The notes below the pieces were generated by a model that worked only from the letters and a program-made list of their open reading frames with translations, made no database searches and was not told where the DNA came from. Below are positions 33,043 through 40,719 of a DNA stretch of 64,000 nt, piece by piece. Numbering within the stretch: the first letter of the stretch is position 1; each line of letters starts with the position of its first letter. This DNA comes from Geomonas sp. RF6 (lineage in GTDB: Bacteria > Desulfobacterota > Desulfuromonadia > Geobacterales > Geobacteraceae): NCBI RefSeq assembly GCF_021044625.1, contig NZ_CP087999.1, forward strand, positions 4,981,001 through 5,045,000, in the 5' to 3' direction. A program made the translations under genes and the position numbers.

Positions 33043-34290
33043 TTACTCGGCCGCCTCCCGCAGGGCTGCTGCGGCGGGGACCCCCTTCCCCTTCAGGTCG
33101 CTGGCACCGTGCCCCTTCTCGATCTTCCTGAAGCGGTCCGGCAGAGAGTAGTCCACCGTCTCCGGATGGTGCTCGAAGATCGGGAAGTACTTCGCGATGA
33201 GGACAAAGAGGAGGAGATGCGCGGCCACGATCCCTGCGCTCACGGTGCACTCGATGATGGAGGGGAAGTAGAACGATCCCTTCTCCATCATCCCGACGAG
33301 AGACACGTTGAAGCGATTCATGATGAGCCCCGCGATCACCAGGAAAGCCGCGGCAAGCCTCAGACTGCTGTTGGTGGCCACCTTGCGCTGCAGGAGCAGA
33401 TAAAGGGGGAGTGCGGACCCTATGGCGATTTCCACGAAGCACGAGACCAGCAGCCCGGGCCTGTCGAAGAGGTTCCCCTGCGAAAGGAAGAACATGGTGT
33501 ACAGCCTGAGCGCGAAGTACGTCCCCAGCACCCAGGGGAGGATGCGGGCGAGGATCGCCAGGAGCTCGGAGGCGTCGTGCTGACCCATGTACCTGTGGCT
33601 CATGGTCGCCTCGATGATGACGATGGAAATCCCCGCGCAGATCGCCGAGAGGTAGAAAAGAAGCGGCAGGAGCGGGTTGTACCAGAGCGGGTGCAGCTTT
33701 CCTACCGCGATGAGAAAGAAGGTCCCCAGCGACGACTGGTGCAGGGTGGAGATCGCCGCGGCGGCAACGACCAGCGGCACCTCCAGGGTGCGCAGGAGGC
33801 GCAGCGGCACGTGGTAGCCGAACTTCTCGCACACCGGGTTCAAAAACTCCAGGAAGAGGACCGTGGTGTACGCCATGATGCACATCGACACCTCGAACAT
33901 CGGGGAGTGCGGGTTCCAGTACACCAGCGGGTGCCAGGCGCGCTGCGGCTGCCCGAGGTCGAGGAAGAGCCCGACGCTCACCAGCGAATACCCGAGAAAT
34001 CCGGTGACGATGGCCGGGCGCACCAGCGGCTCCAGCTTCTTGATGTGGAAGCAATGCACTATCGCTCCCAGGGTGAAGGCGCCCGCCGCCAACGGAACGG
34101 CGGTGACGACGTCGAAACAGATCCAGAGCCCCCACGGGAAAGTGTCGTTCAGGTTCGTGGTGGCGCCGAGGCCGAAGGCGAAGCGCGCCATGGCGGCGAG
34201 TACGCCGAGTGCTACGAGCCCCATCAGTACCTTCACGAAACTGTGATACGCCTTCACTTCGGTGACTATCGCTTTAGCCGCGGTCATCAT
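33043..34290 (-). CDS. HybB/NrfD-type membrane subunit of formate dehydrogenase 2
   Basis: The 415-residue protein has about ten membrane helices and matches the HybB branch of the NrfD family: DTFPWGLWICFDVVTAVPLA, GQPQRAWHPLVYWNPHSPMF, and ISTLHQSSLGTFFL with a His in the quinone-site region. It passes electrons from the periplasmic formate dehydrogenase to menaquinone without heme b. It overlaps the Fe-S subunit gene by 17 bases. It is much longer than the NrfD-type subunit of formate dehydrogenase 1 (361 aa) and only distantly similar. Confidence 0.9.
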   Translation of the reverse strand: MMTAAKAIVTEVKAYHSFVKVLMGLVALGVLAAMARFAFGLGATTNLNDTFPWGLWICFDVVTAVPLAAGAFTLGAIVHCFHIKKLEPLVRPAIVTGFLGYSLVSVGLFLDLGQPQRAWHPLVYWNPHSPMFEVSMCIMAYTTVLFLEFLNPVCEKFGYHVPLRLLRTLEVPLVVAAAAISTLHQSSLGTFFLIAVGKLHPLWYNPLLPLLFYLSAICAGISIVIIEATMSHRYMGQHDASELLAILARILPWVLGTYFALRLYTMFFLSQGNLFDRPGLLVSCFVEIAIGSALPLYLLLQRKVATNSSLRLAAAFLVIAGLIMNRFNVSLVGMMEKGSFYFPSIIECTVSAGIVAAHLLLFVLIAKYFPIFEHHPETVDYSLPDRFRKIEKGHGASDLKGKGVPAAAALREAAE

Positions 34291-35128
34291 CCCCCCCTTT
34301 CTCCGGCTTCCCGCCGGTCTTTTCCTGCAACTCCTCGTTCTTTACGCGCTCCTTTCTCTGGGTGAACCAGGAGAGAAGCGAGAGCGAGCCCCCGACGGTG
34401 AGGAAGATCCCCGGCACCAGCCGCAGCGACGCCCAGGTGTAGGACGGCAGCGGCCGGTCGGTGACCTTCTTGAAGCCGAGTTCGTCGAAGGGATAGCCGC
34501 TGAGATAGAGGACGCTCGTGCCCCCCGCTTCCTGCGCGCCGTAGATCTTCGACAGGTAGCGCTCGGGGCGCGACGCCACGCGCTTTTGCGCCTCCTTTAT
34601 CATCTCGTCCCGCGGGCCGTAGCTTATGGCGGAGGGGCAGGCGGTGGCGCAGGCCGGTTTCATCCCCTCCTTTATGCGGGAGTAGCAGCCGGTGCATTTG
34701 CGCACCAGCGGCAGCCCCTTGCTCCACTGGTACTTCGGGACGCCGAAGGGGCAGGCGACCATGCAGAAGCGGCAGCCGATGCAGCGCTCGGCGTTGTACA
34801 CCACCGGCCCTTCCTTCGACTTCTGGAAGGCCCCGACGGGACATACCGAGGCGCAGGCCGGCTCGTTGCAGTGCATGCACATCTCCTTGAAGAAGGCAAA
34901 GCGCTGCTCACCCTTGGCGGTGTAGTCGCGGAAGCGGATCCGGGTGAAGGTGTGCTCCGACATCGCCGGCGGGTTCTGGTAGGCGTCCCCGGTGAAGAAG
35001 GTCGTCTTCTCCCCGGGGAGCTGGTTCCACTGCTTGCAGGCGACCTGGCAGCCGCGGCAGCCGGTGCACTTCGTGGTATCGATCAGAAATGCCTTGTTTT
35101 TGGAAAAATCTTCGGTCCCGTTGCTCAT
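34274..35128 (-). CDS. Formate dehydrogenase 2 Fe-S subunit
   Basis: The 284-residue polyferredoxin has four [4Fe-4S] sets: CTGCRGCQVAC (near residue 18), CNEPACASVCP, CIGCRFCMVACP, and CTGC...CATACP. A C-terminal membrane helix (about 235-258) anchors it. It resembles the Fe-S subunit of formate dehydrogenase 1 in order of motifs. It lacks its own signal peptide and would be exported together with the Tat-targeted large subunit. ATG at 35128 overlaps the large-subunit stop (ATGA). Confidence 0.93.
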   Translation of the reverse strand: MSNGTEDFSKNKAFLIDTTKCTGCRGCQVACKQWNQLPGEKTTFFTGDAYQNPPAMSEHTFTRIRFRDYTAKGEQRFAFFKEMCMHCNEPACASVCPVGAFQKSKEGPVVYNAERCIGCRFCMVACPFGVPKYQWSKGLPLVRKCTGCYSRIKEGMKPACATACPSAISYGPRDEMIKEAQKRVASRPERYLSKIYGAQEAGGTSVLYLSGYPFDELGFKKVTDRPLPSYTWASLRLVPGIFLTVGGSLSLLSWFTQRKERVKNEELQEKTGGKPEKGGDDDRG

Positions 35129-38100
35129 GCGCGTTTACCCCCTTTCTCTATGTTGCAGAGAAACGCCTTAAATTCCGGAATGCTGGTGTTGGCGCACCCC
35201 ACGGAGGGGGTAAGGACGTTTCCGCTATCCCCTTTGGCAAGCCCGGCATAGCCGAAGTGCCAGGGGAGACCGACCTGCTCCACCAGTTTCCCCGCCACCT
35301 TCAGCGGTTTGAGCCGAGAGGTCACCAGAGCAATCGCCTCTATGGAGCCGCGCTCCGTCTGGACCCGCACCTTTTCGCCGTTCTTGATCCCTTTCTTCGC
35401 GGCGAGGGACTCACTGATCTCCACGAACATGTCGGGAACCAGTTCCACCAGCCAGGGGAGGTTACGCGTCATGGCGCCCGCCTGCCAGTGCTCCGACATG
35501 CGGTAGGTTGTTCCGACGTAGGGGAAGGCCGCCGCATCACGCTTCATCTGCGGCGGGACCTTAACCACCGGGTTTGACTGCACCTTGGAAAGGAGGTTGT
35601 GCGTCGGGCTCTCCACCGGCTCGTAGTGCTCCGGGAACGGCCCGTCCTTCAGGTCGAGGGCGTAGAGGCGCGCGTGACCCTCCGGCACCATGATGAAGGG
35701 GTACTTCCCTTCCTTGTCGTCGCTCATCGGCGGCCACGGACCGTCCGGCACATCACCCTTCCACTTCTTCTCCACCCCGTCCCAGGCGATGACCGCGCGC
35801 CCGGCATTGAAGGGGACGCCGTCGGGGTTGACCGAACCGCGGTTATACAGGATGCGGCGGTTTACCGGCCAGCACCAGGACCACTTCGGGAAAAGGCCGA
35901 GGCCCGTGGGATCGCTCCCGTCGCGGCGCGCCATCTGGTTGCCCTCTTTTGTGTAGGAGCCGCAGTAGATCCAGCACCCGGAGGTGGTGGAGCCGTCCTC
36001 CTGGAGGTACTTGAACATCGGGACCTGGTCCCCCGCCTTGAACTCGAGGGTCTTGTCCTTGTCCACGATGGTCATGTCGCGGGTGAAGCGGCCGTTTATC
36101 TCCTGCGCCACCAGGTGCACATCGGGCTCATGGCCGGTGCCGTAGTTCCAGGAGAGCTTGGTGATCGGCTCGGGAAAGGTGCCCCCCTTGGCGTACTCTT
36201 CCTTCAGCTTCAGCGCGAGGCGGTGCATGATCCACAGGTCGCTTTTGGCCTCCCCTACCGGCTCCACGGCCTGGTAGCGCCACTGCGCCCAGCGCCCGGA
36301 GTTGGAGATCGATCCTTCCTTCTCGATGGAGGAAGCTGCCGGGAGCATGAAGACTTCGGTCTTTATCTCCTTCGGGTTCACCCCGGGGCGCTTCCAGAAG
36401 ACGGAGGTCTCCGTCTCCCAGAGGTCGGCGGTGACGAGCCACTTCAGTTTCCCAAGCCCCTCGCGCACCTTGAGACTGTCGGGAGCACCGACGGCGGGAT
36501 TCTGCCCCATACAGACGAGCCCTTCCAGCTCCCCTTTCGCCATCCGGTCCATGACCTTCACAAAGGAGTAGTTGCCGCTTCTCTTCGGGAGGTAGTCGTA
36601 GCAGAAACCGTTCTCGGCGGTGGCGTTCTCGCCGTACCATGCCTTCAGGAGGCTTACCGTGTACTTCGGGGTGTTACCCCACCAGTTGGCGCTCTTTTTG
36701 TCCTTTGTCTTCGGGGTCCACTTCTCCAGGTACCCTTTCAGGTCGACGTTGTCGATCTCCGGGGACTTCAGATACCCCGGGAGGATGTGGAAGAGGAGAC
36801 CGTAGTCGGTGGAACCCTGGACGTTGCTCTCGCCGCGCAGCGCGTTCACGCCGCCCCCGGCCACCCCGATGTTCCCCAAAAGGAGCTGCAGGAGAGCGAC
36901 GGCGCGTACGTTCTGGGTGCCGTGGGTCGACTGGGTGATCCCCATGGCGTAGAGGACGGTGCCTGCCCGGTCGGAGCGCCCGGTGCCGCAGAAGGCCTTG
37001 GCGACGGCAACGTAGTCGTTGCGGTCGGTGCCGGTGACGGAGCAGACGGTGTCCACGTCGTAGCGGGAGAAGTGCGTCTTCATGAGCTGGTAGACGGAGC
37101 GCGGGTCTTTCATGGTCAGGTCGCGCTTCGGGTTCCCGGCGGCGTCGAGCTCGTAGGCGAGCGCCTTCAGGTCGTACGTCTGTTCCTTCGGATCGAACGC
37201 CGCGAAGAGCCCGTCCTCGAAGCCGTACTGCTCGTTGACGATGAAGGTGGCGTTTGTGTACTCGCGCACGTACTCCTCGTGGATCATGTTGTGCGTGAGC
37301 GCGTAGTTGATCAGCCCGCCGAGGAAGGCGATGTCGGTGCCGGGGCGGATCTGTGCGTAGTGGTCCGCTTTTGAGGCAGTCCGGGTAAAGCGCGGATCGA
37401 CCGCGATGAGCTTCCCGCCGCGGTCCATCGCCTCCTCGATCCACTTGAAGGAGATGGGGTGGTTTTCTGCAGGGTTGCATCCGATAGCGAGGATGCAGTC
37501 GCTGTTTTTCAGGTCAATCCAGTGGTTTGTCATGGCACCACGGCCGAACGAAGCCGCCAGACCGGCGACTGTAGCGGAGTGTCATATTCGGGCCTGATGT
37601 TCGAGGTATCCCACCCCCATGGAACGCGCCAGCTTCGACCAGAGGTAACATTCCTCGTTGTCGAGCCCGGCGCCGCCGAGAAAGGCCATCCCGTCGGTGC
37701 GGTTTACCAGGTACTCCTTCGAGTCCTTCTTGTTGATCTCGCGGGCCTTGAAGGTCCTGTCGCGCGTCTCTTTCATGCGCTTGGCGATGGTGTCGATCGC
37801 CCACTCCCAGGAGCGTTCCTCGAAGTGGTCGCTGCCGGGAGCCCGGTACAGGACCTTTTTCAGGCGCCGCTCGTTGTTGGCAACCTGGAAAAGGGAGCTC
37901 CCCTTCGAGCAGAGTGCGCCCCTGTTGATCGGATGGGCTGTGTCGCCTTCGATGTTTACGACCTTCCCCCCCTTGGTGTGCACCACGAGTCCACACCCTA
38001 CCGCGCAGAACGGGCAGATCGTGGTGGTCGTCTTCAACCCCTTGGTGCGCAGTTGCGGGGAATCAGTCCCCGCCTGGGCAGTCTTGCCGGTGACGGCAAG

Positions 38101-38151
38101 TCCCGCCGCAGCGAGCCCCCCTTGCAGGAATCGTCTTCTTGAAACAGCCAT
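35125..38151 (-). CDS. fdnG: Formate dehydrogenase 2 large subunit, Tat-exported selenoprotein
   Basis: The 1008-residue catalytic subunit starts with a twin-arginine signal (SRRRFLQGGLAAAGLAV), so it acts in the periplasm. The [4Fe-4S] set CPFCAVGC...LCSKG lies at about residues 49-84. An in-frame TGA (37582-37584) encodes selenocysteine at residue 190, context HQARI-Sec-HSATV, followed by a SECIS hairpin; the frame then runs open to 35125. This is the formate dehydrogenase N type. AAGGAGG precedes the ATG at 38151. Downstream are its Fe-S and HybB-type subunits and fdhD; upstream is a NuoE-like gene. Confidence 0.96.
37552..37584 (-). promoter_or_regulatory. Selenocysteine codon and SECIS element of fdnG
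   Basis: On the minus strand the TGA (37584-37582) is followed 14 bases from its first base by AGTCGCC (37570-37564), loop GGTCT (37563-37559) and GGCGGCT (37558-37552), a 7-bp stem with one U-G pair. Spacing and loop are identical to the fdhA SECIS at 19110. Confidence 0.92.
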
Positions 38152-38213
38152 GTCTGATACCTCCTTGGCAAATTCGGGCGTTGCGTCCCGAGTTATCGGT
38201 GAATGTTGATGCC

Positions 38214-38738
38214 CTATTCCTGCTCTGCGTCGAAGTGCGCCAGGATCTCCTTCACCTGGTCGGCGGTCACCGCGGTGTAGGTCTTCTCCCCCACCGTGAG
38301 GACCGGCGCGAGAGCGCAGGCGCCCACGCAGCGCAGGACGTCGATGGAGAACCTGCCGTCGGCTGTGACCTCGCCGATTTCGACACCGAGCTCTGCCTTG
38401 AAGCTGTCGATCACCTTCTCCGCGCCCTGCACGAAGCAGGCGGTTCCCTTGCAGATCGAGATGGGGTACCTCCCCTTCGGCAACATCGAGAAGTAGGAAT
38501 AGAAACTGACAACGCCGTAGACCTGGCTGAGGGAGGTTCCCATGAGGCGGGCGACCGTCTTTTGGGCCTCTACCGGCAGGTACCCGTAGAGGCTTTGCGC
38601 CTTGTGCAGGGCGGTCACCAGATGACCGTCCTTGGCGGGCAGGTTCGCTATGAATCGCTCGAGTTCGCGCGTCTCCGCTTCCGGCAGATGAATCCGCGGC
38701 GAAAGGGGCGCACTTTCCGAGCAGTGGCAGCTTTGCAT
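38214..38738 (-). CDS. NuoE/HndA-like [2Fe-2S] protein at head of formate dehydrogenase 2 operon
   Basis: The 174-residue protein is a 24-kDa-type thioredoxin-fold ferredoxin. It has the N-terminal helices LERFIANLPAKDGHLVTALH and the [2Fe-2S] ligands in CKGTACFVQG and CVGACALAP. It is strikingly similar to HndA at 57344-57865 (shared SQVYGVVSFY-type and GDGRFSIDVLRCVGACALAPVL-type stretches). NuoE-like proteins normally partner a NuoF-type flavoprotein, but none lies in this operon. It has no export signal, so it stays in the cytoplasm. ATG at 38738 follows GGAGGAG. The role in the formate operon is unknown. Confidence 0.9.
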   Translation of the reverse strand: MQSCHCSESAPLSPRIHLPEAETRELERFIANLPAKDGHLVTALHKAQSLYGYLPVEAQKTVARLMGTSLSQVYGVVSFYSYFSMLPKGRYPISICKGTACFVQGAEKVIDSFKAELGVEIGEVTADGRFSIDVLRCVGACALAPVLTVGEKTYTAVTADQVKEILAHFDAEQE

Positions 38739-38807
38739 TTGTGATCTCCTCCTACATGACATTTCAATTGGCCCCCCCCCGCTGCCGCGAGGCAACCGGA
38801 TGAGTGG

Positions 38808-38938
38808 ATACTGTATACAAAGCAAGCGGCGCGCCATTTTGTATACGTCTTTTTGAAAAAACGTCTCAGGCGTAAGCCGCCGGTCCGACTGCATTTTTTT
38901 GCATGGGCGTATTTTCTGCCGCTCAATGTATACAGTAT
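38808..38938. promoter_or_regulatory. GTATAC operator cluster between formate dehydrogenase 2 and the sigma-54 regulator
   Basis: The 12-mer ATACTGTATACA occurs at 38808-38819 and, on the other strand, at 38927-38938; a third GTATAC is at 38841-38846. The sites flank the sigma-54 promoter, and the distal one is placed like an upstream activator site. The same 12-mer recurs once in front of hypB (58736-58747). Confidence 0.75.
38822..38836 (-). promoter_or_regulatory. Sigma-54 promoter of formate dehydrogenase 2 operon
   Basis: On the minus strand TGGCGCGCCGCTTGC has GG and GC separated by exactly 10 bases, matching the -24/-12 consensus TGGCAC-N5-TTGC. It lies about 85 bases before the NuoE-like start and is flanked by GTATAC palindromes. 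Confidence 0.78.
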
Positions 38939-39004
38939 TCACTTGCGTCGTTTTGTCCCATTGTGTATCCTTTTGACGCAATTTTGGGACGACGGAGGCA
39001 GGCC

Positions 39005-40357
39005 ATGGCGCGGGAACGTATTCTGATATGCGATGACGAGGAAGGGATCCTCAAATACCTGAAGAAACTTCTGGAGTCGGAGGGTTACGTGGTGGAAACC
39101 TTCAGGAGCGGGACCGAGCTCCTGGAGAGGGTGCGGAACAGGGAGACGGAGGATCCCGACCTGCTCCTGCAGGACATGCGCATGCCCGACATGGACGGCC
39201 GCGACGTGGTGCTGAAGGTCAAAAAGATACGAAGCGCGCTGCCGGTAATCATCATGACCGCATTCGGCTCGATAGACCAGGCGGTCGACGCCATCAAAAT
39301 CGGCGCCTACGATTACGTCACCAAGCCCTTCCCGAAGGAGAGGATCCTGAGCGTCCTGAAAAACGCTCTCGAGCGCGAGAGCCTGCTCCGGGAGAACCGC
39401 TCACTCAAAAACCAGATCGGGCGCCCCGTCATGCAGGACGCCATCGTCTTCAAAAGCGACACCTTCCGCGAGATCTACGAGCTCACCCTGCAGGTCGCGG
39501 CGAGCGAGGCGAACATCCTCGTGCTCGGCGAATCTGGGACGGGGAAAGAATTGATCGCGGGAGCGGTGCACTACAACAGCAGCCGCAAGAGACGCCGCTT
39601 CGTCTCGGTGAACTGCGCCGCACTCTCCGACACCCTTTTAGAGAGCCAGCTTTTCGGCCACCTGCGCGGCGCCTTCAGCGGGGCGGTCACAAATCAGAAG
39701 GGGATTCTCGAGGAAGTCGACGGCGGGACGCTCTTTCTGGACGAGATCGGCGACATGAGCCTCACAACGCAGGCGAAGATCCTTCGGGTGATCCAGCAGC
39801 GCGAGTTCCTCCCGGTGGGGGCGACCCGCGCAAAGAGCGTCGACGTGCGACTTGTGGCCGCAACAAACAAGGACCTGGAGCAGGAGGTCGATCGCGGCAC
39901 CTTCCGCGAGGACCTCTTCTACCGGCTGAACGTGATCAACATCCCCCTCCCCCCGTTGAGGGAGCGCAAGGAGGACATCGAGCCGCTGGTAGCGCATTTC
40001 ATAAAGAAGTATGCGCGGCGCATGAACAAGGAGATGGACGGCGTCACCCCGGAAGCGCTGAAGCTCCTCTCCGGGTACGGCTGGCCCGGAAACATCCGGG
40101 AGCTGGAAAACGTGGTGGAACGCGCCGTCATACTCGCGAGGGGTCGCATGATCACACCGGAGCTTCTCCCGTTATGGAGCAAGAACCAGGCGCCCCAGGA
40201 GCCGGATCTCGTCTCGCTCGACAGCGTGGAGAAGGAGCACATCGAGCGGACCCTGCAAAAGACCGGCTTCCACAAGAGCCGGAGCGCCGAGATCCTCGGC
40301 ATCTCCAGAAAGACTCTGGACAGAAAGATCCACGAGTACGCCATCGAAGTGCAGTAG
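39005..40357 (+). CDS. NtrC-family sigma-54-dependent response regulator
   Basis: The 450-residue protein has a receiver domain (Asp57 in LLQDMRMPDMDG, TKPF), an AAA+ sigma-54 activation domain (Walker A GESGTGKE, then GAFSGA, DEIGDM, and RLNVINIPLPPLRER) and a C-terminal Fis-type helix-turn-helix (KSRSAEILGISRKTLDRKI). The sigma-54 contact loop reads GAFSGA instead of GAFTGA. ATG at 39005 follows GGAGGCAGGCC. It is divergent from the formate dehydrogenase 2 operon, which has a sigma-54 promoter, and is the likely activator. The sensor kinase downstream is its probable partner. Confidence 0.93.
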   Translation: MARERILICDDEEGILKYLKKLLESEGYVVETFRSGTELLERVRNRETEDPDLLLQDMRMPDMDGRDVVLKVKKIRSALPVIIMTAFGSIDQAVDAIKIGAYDYVTKPFPKERILSVLKNALERESLLRENRSLKNQIGRPVMQDAIVFKSDTFREIYELTLQVAASEANILVLGESGTGKELIAGAVHYNSSRKRRRFVSVNCAALSDTLLESQLFGHLRGAFSGAVTNQKGILEEVDGGTLFLDEIGDMSLTTQAKILRVIQQREFLPVGATRAKSVDVRLVAATNKDLEQEVDRGTFREDLFYRLNVINIPLPPLRERKEDIEPLVAHFIKKYARRMNKEMDGVTPEALKLLSGYGWPGNIRELENVVERAVILARGRMITPELLPLWSKNQAPQEPDLVSLDSVEKEHIERTLQKTGFHKSRSAEILGISRKTLDRKIHEYAIEVQ

Positions 40358-40384
40358 CCAGTCCCGGCTTGCAATGGATGCAAT

Positions 40385-40687
40385 GTAGGCCGGGATAAGC
40401 CGTCAGGCGTTCCCGGCGGTCCACCACAGAGGCAGCCTCGCGCCAGCAATGCCGGAAACGCTACCGCTTATTCCGGCCTACATTCAGCCCGGCCCGCTTC
40501 GGGTAGGCCCGGATAAGCCGTCAGGCGTTCCCGGCGGTCCACCACAGAGGCAGCCTCGCGCCAGCGGATGCCGGAAACGCTACCGCTTATTCCGGCCTAC
40601 GATATCACCCCTTACACGAGTGAGTCCACCACAGAGGCAGCCTCGCGCCAGCGGATGCCGGAAACGCTACCGCTTATTCCGGCCTAC
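40385..40687. repeat. REP array, five units plus duplicated flanks
   Basis: Within this 362-base gap lie two units in one orientation (40385-40419, 40503-40537) and three in the other (40450-40481, 40569-40600, 40656-40687). Each inverse unit is preceded by the same spacer, TCCACCACAGAGGCAGCCTC. The last two also share the tail ACACGAGTGAG, so a block of about 85 bases has duplicated right up to the start of the sensor kinase gene. Confidence 0.92.
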
Positions 40688-40719
40688 GATGTCCCCCCCC
40701 ATTACACGAGTGAGCACCC

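Noticed and set aside
40385-40687. CRISPR-like array
   Set aside because: The repeats alternate orientation, are palindromic REP units, and the spacers are themselves duplicated. No cas genes are nearby.
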